Origin: Streptomyces marincola
Lineage (GTDB): Bacteria > Actinomycetota > Actinomycetes > Streptomycetales > Streptomycetaceae
Direction: 5' to 3'
Assembly: GCF_020410765.1 (NCBI RefSeq)
Contig: NZ_CP084541.1
Span: 5,443,501 to 5,507,500 of the forward strand
Length of the DNA stretch: 64,000 bases
This document shows, one piece after another, positions 8,322 to 15,645 of the stretch. Position 1 is the first letter of the stretch; every line of letters starts with the position of its first letter. A program made the position numbers and the translations under genes. The notes beneath the pieces were generated by a model. It searched no databases. It was not told the DNA's origin and was given only the letters and a program-made list of their open reading frames with translations.

Positions 8322-9344
8322 CTAGCGCGGGAGCCACCAACGCGCCTTGTAGATACCGCCGTCGACCAGCTTCCGGCTGTCGGTGGGCCGGTGCAGGTCC
8401 ACGGTCGTGGTCCACCACGTCTTCTCAAGCCCCGGCTCGGGCGCGTTGGAAAGGACCCGCCCCGTGCGCGGATCGTCCCCCACGGCCTTCACGGAACTGC
8501 GCGAGATCTCCTCGGCGCCGGGGAAGTCCCGCACGAAGACGCGACGCGCGATGTCGTACTGGAAGACCGCGGCGTTCGTCGTCACCCACAGCCGCCCCGG
8601 CCGGCCCAGCACGGGGAAGAGGTCGTGCCCGCCGGCCGTCCGCCCGGGGGTGGCCACGGGCAGCGGCACCGCGAACCGCTGCCGCAGCGTGGGACGCACC
8701 CGCCGCCCCGCCACCTCGTAGGCGACCAACTCGTCGTCGCCCACGGCCCACAGCACCTCACGCGCGTCGTCCCAGTGCAGTCCGTGCGCGCCCTTCAGCT
8801 CGGCGTCCACGTAACGCCCGGCGTGCGGCCCCAGCGACGCGGCGAACAGCCGCACCAGCGCACCGGTGCTGCACGCGACCGCGACGTTCCCGTCCGGCAG
8901 GATCTCGGCGGAGTGCGGGTTGAACAGGTCGTCGCCGGCGCCGAGGCCGCCGGCCCAGTACCGCCGGCCCGACGGGTACTCGACGACGGCGGCGAAACCG
9001 AACGATGCCGTGGTCAGCACGAAGGTCCGGCCCCGGTACCGCCGCACCTTGGCCTCATCCGGGTACACCCAGCTGGTCTCGGGCACCAGGTCGCGGTAAC
9101 GGGCGTCCCCCAGCGGGGAGAACGCCCACCGCACGACGGACGGCTCGGCGGCCGGGTCCCACACGCTCACGCGCGGATCGAGCAGCAGCAGTCGCCGGCC
9201 GGCCTGCTCGGTGACCAGCACCGGGGGTATGCCCCGGGGCCTCGCGGTGGCCTGCCCCGCGGCCCCGAACGCGATCCCGGCACCCGCCGCTGCGGCCCCG
9301 AGCAGCACGCCGCGGCGTGACCGGAAGTGAAAGTCGAGGGACAT
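8322..9344 (-). CDS. Tat-exported protein, predicted beta-propeller
   Basis: A 340-aa secreted protein. The N-terminus carries a twin-arginine signal (RSRRGVLLG, then an Ala/Gly-rich core to about residue 35). The mature part contains repeating blocks (LLLLDPR, VVEYPSGRR, AEILPDGNVAVACSTG, AHGLHWDDAREVLWAVGDDELVAY, LWVTTNAAVFQYD) of the kind seen in six- or seven-bladed propellers; it resembles the actinobacterial DUF6528-type proteins as far as I recall. ATG at 9344 has GGGGAG in front. The Tat route suggests it folds in the cytoplasm before export, perhaps with a cofactor. It converges on the CGNR gene and stands alone. No catalytic residues can be named. Confidence 0.72.
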   Translation of the reverse strand: MSLDFHFRSRRGVLLGAAAAGAGIAFGAAGQATARPRGIPPVLVTEQAGRRLLLLDPRVSVWDPAAEPSVVRWAFSPLGDARYRDLVPETSWVYPDEAKVRRYRGRTFVLTTASFGFAAVVEYPSGRRYWAGGLGAGDDLFNPHSAEILPDGNVAVACSTGALVRLFAASLGPHAGRYVDAELKGAHGLHWDDAREVLWAVGDDELVAYEVAGRRVRPTLRQRFAVPLPVATPGRTAGGHDLFPVLGRPGRLWVTTNAAVFQYDIARRVFVRDFPGAEEISRSSVKAVGDDPRTGRVLSNAPEPGLEKTWWTTTVDLHRPTDSRKLVDGGIYKARWWLPR

Positions 9345-9487
9345 GAACTCCCCTTCGTGCATCGGCTGTTCAGTCGCACATACCGCTTGACGCGACCGAA
9401 ATCTGCCATGTCGCACAAGAAGGAGAAAGTGTCCTTGAAGGAAACTCCGGTGAACGGCAGGTGCCGCACGCGCCCACGGGGCGCCGG

Positions 9488-10033
9488 TCAGACGTCGCAG
9501 TCCAGCTTCGCGGCCAGCCCGGCCACGTAACTCCGGGCAAAGTCGGCGACCCGCTCCCGCCGTTCATCTCCTTCGGCATGGTCGCCGGGCACGTGGATGA
9601 CCGCGAGCACGTGCGTGTAGCTGTCATACGTCGAGGGATCGCGACATGACCAGGCGGCCACCGCGCCGTCCACCCACACGGCGCCCGAGCCGCCATCGAT
9701 CAGCTCGACTTCCTCCGGCTCGGGAAATTCATTCGACCGTGCGTATGTCAGGGCGTCTTCCGTCTCATCGGAGCTGTAGCCTGTGACACTGATCTGCACC
9801 TCGTCGTCGACGGTCACGTCGCACGTCTTCGCGCTGCGGATGTCCCGCGGAGCCGCGTCGATCACGTCACCCGGCGGCAGCAGCCCGCGCAGCGCCTCAG
9901 CATGTACAGAAGCCCCGCACATCTCCTCGGGAACGGTGTACCGGTATTCCGCACCACCGCATGCGATGAGAAGGGCGGCGCATGCAAGGAGTATCGGTAT
10001 CCCTTTCCGGTAAGTGGGTCGGTAGGCGGCCAT
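9488..10033 (-). CDS. Small lipoprotein, paralogue 1 of 5 (most diverged)
   Basis: A 181-aa predicted lipoprotein with signal and lipobox LLIACGG. Like its four upstream paralogues it keeps four further cysteines (in EMCGAS, KTCDV, WSCRD, LDCDV), probably two disulfides, the pattern ALRGLLPPGD, and the C-terminal block GDERRERVADFARSYVAGLA. It ends the minus-strand array that starts with the W-x-G pair at 15.4 kb. ATG at 10033 matches the start of the paralogues, all of which have a GGGAG unusually far (about 12 bases) upstream. It is more diverged than the others, so it is the oldest copy. Function unknown; an immunity role is proposed in the findings. Confidence 0.75.
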   Translation of the reverse strand: MAAYRPTYRKGIPILLACAALLIACGGAEYRYTVPEEMCGASVHAEALRGLLPPGDVIDAAPRDIRSAKTCDVTVDDEVQISVTGYSSDETEDALTYARSNEFPEPEEVELIDGGSGAVWVDGAVAAWSCRDPSTYDSYTHVLAVIHVPGDHAEGDERRERVADFARSYVAGLAAKLDCDV

Positions 10034-10250
10034 CCGTTGTTCGGGTCTCCCTTCGGTGCTCTGCCCCAGATTCGCGGCCGTATAGGTGGCGGCGCACGTT
10101 CCAGCAAGTGAGCCCTCGGGGCAGTTGACCTTTCCCGGAGTGCGGCTGTTGGAGCGCTTCATGATCTGGAGACGATCGGAATCCGTCAGTGCACGGCGCG
10201 ACGTGTGGTGGTCCGGGCGTGATGCTGCGGGTGCTGTGCGGCGCGCGGGG

Positions 10251-10811
10251 CTACCTTGTGGGGCTCGGCGAGGTCGGTCGGGCGTCGCAGTCGAGCTGTT
10301 CGGCTAGTCCGGTCACGTAGCTGCGGGTGAAGTCGGTGATCCGTTCGCGCCGTTCGTCCTCCGGTACGTGGTCGCCGTAGAGATGTATCTGCACCAGCAC
10401 GGCGTCGGTTCCGTCTCCGGCTCCGCAGGGGAGGGAGAACACTGCGCCGTCGTCTGCCAGCACGGCGGGGATGCCCGGGCCCCAATTCTCCTCAATCGTG
10501 TTCTCCAGCTGGAGCGTACGCGCGTGCTCGACGGGGTCCAGTGCTCCGACGACGGCGTAGCCCGTGATGTCGATGTAGAATCTCGAGTCGACCCTGACCT
10601 CGCAGGTTGTTGCCACGCCCGGGACTGGGGCGGCCTCCAGTTTTTCACCTGAGGGGAGAAGCGCGCGCAGCGCTGCGGGGTCGATGGGCGTGTCACAGAT
10701 GTGATCGGGTGCGGTGTAGTTGGGTTTGTCGTCAGCGCATGCGGTAAGAAAGGCGCTGAGTGCCAGAAGTATCAGTGCACTGTTTCGGGAGAAGGATCGG
10801 TGGGTGGTCAT
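10251..10811 (-). CDS. Small lipoprotein, paralogue 2 of 5
   Basis: A 186-aa predicted lipoprotein (lipobox FLTACAD) of the tandem family. Conserved blocks: ICDTPIDP near residue 38, LLPSGEKLEAAP, CEVRVDSRFYIDITGYAV, PAVLADDGAVFSLPCGAGDG and the C-terminal VPEDERRERITDFTRSYVTGL followed by LDCDA. The four non-lipobox cysteines are conserved. The start at 10811 begins directly with a basic n-region and hydrophobic core. It is separated by about 165 bases from paralogue 3, enough for its own promoter. Confidence 0.78.
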   Translation of the reverse strand: MTTHRSFSRNSALILLALSAFLTACADDKPNYTAPDHICDTPIDPAALRALLPSGEKLEAAPVPGVATTCEVRVDSRFYIDITGYAVVGALDPVEHARTLQLENTIEENWGPGIPAVLADDGAVFSLPCGAGDGTDAVLVQIHLYGDHVPEDERRERITDFTRSYVTGLAEQLDCDARPTSPSPTR

Positions 10812-10976
10812 TCGTTGTTCGGGTCTCCCTCTGCGGTGCTGCGCCCAAGGGCCAGGGCCGTATCATTCGCGGGGTGCGCTTCGTCAAACGAGGCGTGACC
10901 TTCGACTGGTCTGCCCATTCCAGGCCGTGGTCCCCGCGCGAGGCGTCGCGGGCGCCTGCATGGCACTGGGCAGCCC

Positions 10977-11537
10977 CTATTGCGAGGCCGGGGCGGCCGG
11001 TCGGGCGTCGCAGTCCAGTTGTTCGGCCAGTCCGGTCACGTAGCTGCGGGTGAAGTCGGTGACCCGCTCGCGTCGTTCGTCCTCCGGCATGTGGTCGCCG
11101 TAGACGTGTATCTCCGCCAGCATGGCGTCGGTTCCGTCTCCGGCTCCGCAGGGGAGGGAGAACACTGCGCCGTCGTCTGCCAGCACGGCGGGGATGTCCG
11201 GGCCCCAAATCTCCTCGACCGGATCTTCCAGCCGGAGTCCACGGGCGTGCTCGGAAGGATCGAGCGCACCGACGACGGCGTATCCAATAATGTCGATGTG
11301 GAGCGTTGAGTCGATCCTGACTTCGCAGGTCACGGTGGCCGACTTCGAGACGGGAGCAGCTTCGAACTCGTTTCCCGGAGGTAGTAGGGCTTGTAGGGTT
11401 TGGGGAGCGATGGATGTGTCGCAGATGCGGTCGGGGACGGCGTAGTTGGTCTCCTCGTCGCTGCATGCGGTGAGAAGAGCGGCGAGTCCCAGAAGTATTG
11501 GTGCCCCGTTTCGGGAGAAGGGTCGGTAGGCGGTCAT
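10977..11537 (-). CDS. Small lipoprotein, paralogue 3 of 5
   Basis: A 186-aa predicted lipoprotein with lipobox LLTACSD. Its first ~25 residues are identical to paralogue 4 (MTAYRPFSRNGAPILLG), but the mature part matches paralogue 5 better in places (AVPD.ICDT.IAP.TLQALLP, GPDIPAVLADDGAV), so it looks like a mosaic within the array. Start chosen at 11537 by alignment with paralogue 4; a longer frame upstream reads through the duplicated intergenic hairpin and is not likely to be used. Confidence 0.78.
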   Translation of the reverse strand: MTAYRPFSRNGAPILLGLAALLTACSDEETNYAVPDRICDTSIAPQTLQALLPPGNEFEAAPVSKSATVTCEVRIDSTLHIDIIGYAVVGALDPSEHARGLRLEDPVEEIWGPDIPAVLADDGAVFSLPCGAGDGTDAMLAEIHVYGDHMPEDERRERVTDFTRSYVTGLAEQLDCDARPAAPASQ

Positions 11538-11598
11538 TCGTTGTTCGGCTCTCCCTCTCAGATGTTGCGTCCCAGGTCTGCGGACGTGTCGTTCGCGG

Positions 11599-11625
11599 AA
11601 CATGCCTCGTGAGGCGAGGCATGTT
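11599..11625. repeat. Spacer hairpin, copy 1 (terminator or attenuator)
   Basis: Perfect 11-bp inverted repeat (AACATGCCTCG / CGAGGCATGTT) around a TGAGG loop, between lipoprotein genes 4 and 3. It is followed by TTTT on the plus strand only, so on the transcribed minus strand it looks more like an attenuator or protein site than a classical terminator. Confidence 0.6.
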
Positions 11626-11702
11626 TTACGGACTGGTCGGCTCATCCTCTGTGGCGGTCCCCGCGCGAGGCACTGTGGACGCTGGACGGCGTTCGGTAGC
11701 CG

Positions 11703-12263
11703 TTATGGCGAACCCGTGGTGGCTGGTCGGGCGTCGCAGTTCAGTTGTTCGGCCAGTCCGGTCACGTAGCTGCGGGTGAAGTCGGTGGCCCGGTCCCGTC
11801 GTTCGTCCTCCGGCATGTGGTCGCTGTAGAGGTGTATTTCCGTCAGTAGGGCGTCGGTTCTGCCTCCGGTCCCGCAGGGGAGGGAGACCACTGCGCCATC
11901 GTCTGCGAGTACGGCGGGGAAGTCCGGGCCCCAGTTTTCCTCGACTGAATTTTCCATCCGAAACGTGGCCGCGCGCTCGGACGGGTCCCTCGCTCCCGAA
12001 AGGGCCAATCCCCTGATGTCGATCTGAAGCCTCGAATCGACTTTGATTTCGCAAGCCACGGTAATCGACAACGGAAGAGATGTGGCTTCCACTTCGTCGC
12101 CCGGAGGAAGGACTGCTTGCAGTGCTTGGGGGTCGATGGGTGTGTCGCAGATCTCATTGGGGGCGGTGTAGTTGTATTCGTCGCCGCTGCATGCGGTGAG
12201 AAGAGCGGCGAGTCCCAGAAGTATTGGTGCCCCGTTTCGGGAGAAGGGCCGGTAGGCGGTCAT
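11703..12263 (-). CDS. Small lipoprotein, paralogue 4 of 5
   Basis: A 186-aa predicted lipoprotein, lipobox LLTACSG. Shares its signal region with paralogue 3 and its last ~25 residues (GLAEQLNCDARPATTGSP) with paralogue 5. The centre is the most divergent among copies 2-5: the usual DITGYAVVGA becomes DIRGLALSGA and LRLENPVEENWGPDIP becomes FRMENSVEENWGPDFP. All four family cysteines remain. The pattern of identical ends with a different middle fits copies that are homogenised at the edges while the mature core diverges. Confidence 0.78.
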   Translation of the reverse strand: MTAYRPFSRNGAPILLGLAALLTACSGDEYNYTAPNEICDTPIDPQALQAVLPPGDEVEATSLPLSITVACEIKVDSRLQIDIRGLALSGARDPSERAATFRMENSVEENWGPDFPAVLADDGAVVSLPCGTGGRTDALLTEIHLYSDHMPEDERRDRATDFTRSYVTGLAEQLNCDARPATTGSP

Positions 12264-12324
12264 TCGTTGTTCGACTCTCCCTCTCAGGTGTTGCGTCCCA
12301 GGTCTGCGGACGTGTCGTTCGCGG

Positions 12325-12351
12325 AACATGCCTCGTGAGGCGAGGCATGTT
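12325..12351. repeat. Spacer hairpin, copy 2
   Basis: Identical to the hairpin at 11599-11625, exactly 726 bp away, between lipoprotein genes 5 and 4. Confidence 0.6.
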
Positions 12352-12428
12352 TTACGGACTGGTCGGCTCATCCTCTGTGGCGGTCCCCGCGCGAGGCACT
12401 GTGGACGCTGGACGGCGTTCGGTAGCCG

Positions 12429-12989
12429 TTATGGCGAACCCGTGGTGGCTGGTCGGGCGTCGCAGTTCAGTTGTTCGGCCAGTCCGGTCACGTAGCTGCG
12501 GGTGAAGTCGGTGACCCGGCCCCGTCGTTCGTCTTCCGGCATGTGGTCGCCGTAGACGTGTATCTCCGCCAGCATGGCGTCGGTTCCGTCTCCGGCTCCA
12601 CAGGGGAGGGAGACCACTGCGCCGTCGTCTGCCAGCACGGCGGGGATGTCCGGGCCCCAATTCTCCTCGACCGGATTTTCCAGCCGGAGCGAACGCGCGT
12701 GTTCGGACGGGTCCCTCGCTCCCAGGACAGCGAATCCCGTGATGTCGATGTGTAGCTTTGCGTCGACTTTGACCTCGCATGTCATGACGATCGACACCGA
12801 GGAGGGAGCGGCTTCCAGTTGCTCGCCTGAAGGTAGAAGCGCTTGCAGTGTATCTGGGGCGATCGGTGTGTCGCAGATTTCGTCGGGCACGGCGTAGTTG
12901 GTCTCGTCGGTGCCGCATGCGGTCAGAAGAGCGGTGAGTGCCAGAAGTATCGGTGAACCGTTCCGGAAGAAGGAGTAATAGGTGATCAT
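12429..12989 (-). CDS. Small lipoprotein, paralogue 5 of 5, coupled to the 692-aa W-x-G protein
   Basis: A 186-aa predicted lipoprotein with lipobox LLTACGT and the family blocks ICDTPIAP, CEVKVDAKLHIDITGF, SLPCGAGDG and LNCDA. Its start codon overlaps the stop of the 692-aa gene by four bases (ATGA at 12989-12986), so the two are translationally coupled. That coupling ties the lipoprotein family functionally to the W-x-G protein: it could be the cognate immunity protein, a surface anchor or a receptor. The other four copies follow on the same strand. Confidence 0.82.
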   Translation of the reverse strand: MITYYSFFRNGSPILLALTALLTACGTDETNYAVPDEICDTPIAPDTLQALLPSGEQLEAAPSSVSIVMTCEVKVDAKLHIDITGFAVLGARDPSEHARSLRLENPVEENWGPDIPAVLADDGAVVSLPCGAGDGTDAMLAEIHVYGDHMPEDERRGRVTDFTRSYVTGLAEQLNCDARPATTGSP

Positions 12990-15064
12990 CCGCTGTTCGA
13001 GTCTCCTTCTCCGGTACTGAGCCCCAGATTCGCGGCCGTGCGCAACTCGGCATACACCTCGGCGGACGAGTTGTGGCTATCGGACTGCCCGGCCCAGTCT
13101 TCGTTCAACGTGATCCAGTGATTCGCGAGCGCTTCCAGGTGCCTGTCGCGACTATCGCTGATGTCCTGCTTCTGCCGTGTCTGCTCATCTTCACGGGCAG
13201 CCGCCTCGCCTTCCAGCCAGGACTGGGCGACCATGTCGACGGCACCGCTTATCGCCCCGCCGACGAAGGGGACGAAGTCGGCTGCGGTGCCGAGGGTGTA
13301 GGTGGCCCAGTCGACCCGGGAACTCGCCCCCGCGATCTCGCCCGCCGCTTCGGCCCGCAGGGCCTCCCGATACGCCCCCTCAAGGAAGCCGACGGTCTCT
13401 CCTGCCCTGAGCAGCGGCAGGTCCGGATTGTCGGGCATGCTGCCCAGTTCCTGGACCAGGGCGAAGTTCATGCCCTCGTTGAGGAGCGCGTAGGAGGCCG
13501 GGTCCGCCGAGATCTGGGTGACCACGTCGAAGAGTTCGTTCCGGTCGATGGGGCGCTCGCTGTGCAGGCCGGCGACGGAGTCGATGACGAGGTCGCCCCG
13601 GTTGACCAGGATGCCGGCCAGCGGTTCGCGGTATTCCACCGGGAATCCGTCGCCACCGACCGCCGCCAGGACGTTGACCGCGTTGTTCAGGACGATGCGG
13701 CTCTCCCGGCTGTGCTCGGGAGCCGACGTCGCGGCCGTGCCGGGTTCCAGGCCCGTGGTCGCGGCGAACAGGGCGTCGCCGATCGCAAGCCGGAACGCGT
13801 AGCCGCCCCCGTCGCCGGCCTCGACGGGCAGGTGGTCGACGGGGCGGTCGAGCAGGTACTCCATGGTGTCGCGACGCAGGAAGACGTCGGTCGCGGCGGC
13901 GGGCGTCCGGCTGAGGGCGTCCATGTAGCCGATCATCGGGTCCCGGGCGAAGACCTCGGGCGGGAGGTGGTTGATCGACGAGTTGTTCCACGCCGACCCG
14001 GGCGCGTCCATAGCCCGTTCGTAGGAGATCAGCGCGCCGCCGTAGTCGGTGAGGAATTCCTCGCCGTACGTCCCGCCGGCCATCAGGTCGCTCATCACCT
14101 GGAACCCCAACGGGCCGTTGCTCATGCCCAGGTCGATCCGCTGGGGCCCCAGCGCGATCATGTCCGCCTCCCAGGCCCTCATGGCCGGGTCGTCGCTGCG
14201 CGTCGCCGTACCGAGGGCGGCGCCGAAGCCGTTCCCGAGGGAGGTGAGCAGGTCGGTGCGCTCCTGGTCGCCCGGCGGGTACGGGTGGGCGGTGAGTCCC
14301 GTCCAGAAGCGCAACGCGCCCTCGGGCCCGAGTCCCGTCGCCAGCGCGACACCGAAGTGCTCGTTCTCGGCCTGGTCGCGCAGCGTCCGGTCCAGTTCCG
14401 CCAGTTCGTCGTCGCTGAGCACGGCCGGTTCCATGGCCATGAGTTCCTGCACGCGCTCGGCGTCGGCCCGGCCCTGCACTTCCTCGATCGTCTGCGTGTC
14501 GTAATCGGTCGCCCGGAAGGCGCTGTCCTCCGCCCCGGCCAGTTCCCGCAGGGCCCGGTCCGCCAGGGCGTCGGTTTCGGCAGCCTCGGCGAGGATGCGC
14601 TCGATGCGGGCCGCGTACTCGTCGATGAACGGCTGCAACTCGGCCCTGGTCTCGTTCAGCTCCTGCTGCGCGAGGGGTTCCACCGTGCCGCCGACCGGGC
14701 TCTCGCCGTTGACCAGGACCCTGCCGTTCCGCGTCACGAACAGGCCCTGGCTCTCCGCCTCCTGCCGGACCTCAAGGAGCCGGGTGCGGTGCGCGCGCAG
14801 GTCGTTGCCGAGGTCTTCGAGGACCCGGTGGATACCGGCGGCCTGCTCGTGGGCGAAGCCGAAGCGGTCCGCGACGGTCGTGATGAACCGCTTGGTCACT
14901 CCGGCGTTGACGCCCCGCCAGTCGGCGGACTCGGCCTTGCCCCGCAAGGCCGTTCTGGCCTCGTCGGCCATGGTGTCGAAGTCGGTCTTCGCCTGCCGCC
15001 AGTCCTCGACCGCCCGGTCCAGGGTCTCCAGGCTCAGTTCGGCCAGCTCCTCGAACGTCGGCAT
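12986..15064 (-). CDS. 692-aa W-x-G domain protein, candidate type VII secreted effector
   Basis: Function not recognised. The N-terminal ~120 residues are helical with a W-R-G motif at 49-51, a loop position typical of WXG100-like helical hairpins, so this part resembles an ESX/LXG targeting domain. The middle (about 200-560) is mixed alpha/beta with repeated segments such as GPEGALRFWTGL and GPQRIDLGMSNGPLGFQVMSDL and resembles large actinobacterial proteins found next to ESX partners (possibly DUF6571-type; tentative). Residues 592-617 form a Gly/Ala-rich hydrophobic stretch (FVPFVGGAISGAV) that could insert in a membrane. The last 75 residues are charged and hydrophilic. It lies 9 bases after the small helical gene and overlaps the lipoprotein gene downstream. 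No signal peptide. Confidence 0.7.
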   Translation of the reverse strand: MPTFEELAELSLETLDRAVEDWRQAKTDFDTMADEARTALRGKAESADWRGVNAGVTKRFITTVADRFGFAHEQAAGIHRVLEDLGNDLRAHRTRLLEVRQEAESQGLFVTRNGRVLVNGESPVGGTVEPLAQQELNETRAELQPFIDEYAARIERILAEAAETDALADRALRELAGAEDSAFRATDYDTQTIEEVQGRADAERVQELMAMEPAVLSDDELAELDRTLRDQAENEHFGVALATGLGPEGALRFWTGLTAHPYPPGDQERTDLLTSLGNGFGAALGTATRSDDPAMRAWEADMIALGPQRIDLGMSNGPLGFQVMSDLMAGGTYGEEFLTDYGGALISYERAMDAPGSAWNNSSINHLPPEVFARDPMIGYMDALSRTPAAATDVFLRRDTMEYLLDRPVDHLPVEAGDGGGYAFRLAIGDALFAATTGLEPGTAATSAPEHSRESRIVLNNAVNVLAAVGGDGFPVEYREPLAGILVNRGDLVIDSVAGLHSERPIDRNELFDVVTQISADPASYALLNEGMNFALVQELGSMPDNPDLPLLRAGETVGFLEGAYREALRAEAAGEIAGASSRVDWATYTLGTAADFVPFVGGAISGAVDMVAQSWLEGEAAAREDEQTRQKQDISDSRDRHLEALANHWITLNEDWAGQSDSHNSSAEVYAELRTAANLGLSTGEGDSNSG

Positions 15065-15073
15065 GCCGTCCGC

Positions 15074-15466
15074 TCACTCCCTCAGCAGGGCGTCGATCGC
15101 CGGGTTGCCCCCGGCGGCGGGCAGGGCGGGCGCTCGCGCGGTCCGCAGCTGGCCCAGCAGGTCGTGTTCCAGGGCGGAGTGCGATCTGACCGTGCCGGTG
15201 AGGTGTTCGTCGATGCGGTCGCAGTCTTCCTTCAAGTCCATGGTCTTGCGGAAGAACCGCGCCATCGTGTGCCGAAGACCGGCCCCGCTGTCCAGCCCGG
15301 AACCGAGAAGCGTGCTCGCGGCCGTGTAACTGCTGTCCGATGCGCCCAGGCCCTTGCCGACCAGGTCGCCGCCCAGGCCGCGTGCCGCTTCGCCGATACG
15401 GGTCAGTTCCTCCGGGCGCACCTGGAGATCGGCCTCGCCGGGCTCGGGCCCGGTGCCGTCGGTCAT
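15074..15466 (-). CDS. Small helical protein, probable ESX-like partner of the 692-aa protein
   Basis: A 130-aa protein with no recognised name. It is predicted helical from the composition (VRPEELTRIGEAARGLGGD ... LRHTMARFFRKTMDLKEDCDRIDEHLTGTVRSHSALEHDLLGQL), with Gly/Ser between two helical halves, as in WXG100-like proteins that lack the Trp motif and pair with a W-x-G partner. ATG at 15466 has a GGGGGG run four bases upstream. It is the first gene of the minus-strand operon; the next gene starts after nine bases. A possible -10 (TATCGT on the minus strand, 15523-15518) lies 52 bases upstream in the spacer shared with dxr. Confidence 0.62.
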   Translation of the reverse strand: MTDGTGPEPGEADLQVRPEELTRIGEAARGLGGDLVGKGLGASDSSYTAASTLLGSGLDSGAGLRHTMARFFRKTMDLKEDCDRIDEHLTGTVRSHSALEHDLLGQLRTARAPALPAAGGNPAIDALLRE

Positions 15467-15645
15467 GGTCCCCCCATGCCATCCGCTGGCGCGGCGGGAG
15501 GCATCCGCCGCGCGGCTACGATAGCGCACCGCGTACGCCCGCTCACAGGCGGCGTGTTCCGGTGCGGAACGCGGCCCGGCCCGGCCGTGTTCCCCAGGGG
15601 CGGGGCCGGTCGGGGGGCGGGGTCGGGGCGGGCGACAATGGGGAG

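Larger units (their letters stand above)
11538..12989. repeat. 726-bp tandem duplication covering lipoprotein genes 4 and 5
   Basis: Offsets of exactly 726 bp recur: the starts of paralogues 3 and 4 (11537, 12263), the stops of 4 and 5 (11703, 12429) and the intergenic hairpins (11599, 12325). The segment 11538 to about 11780 is almost base-for-base identical to 12264-12506, covering the spacer and the 3' ends of genes 4 and 5, whereas the middles of the genes differ. This points to recent unequal crossing-over or gene conversion. Confidence 0.9.
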
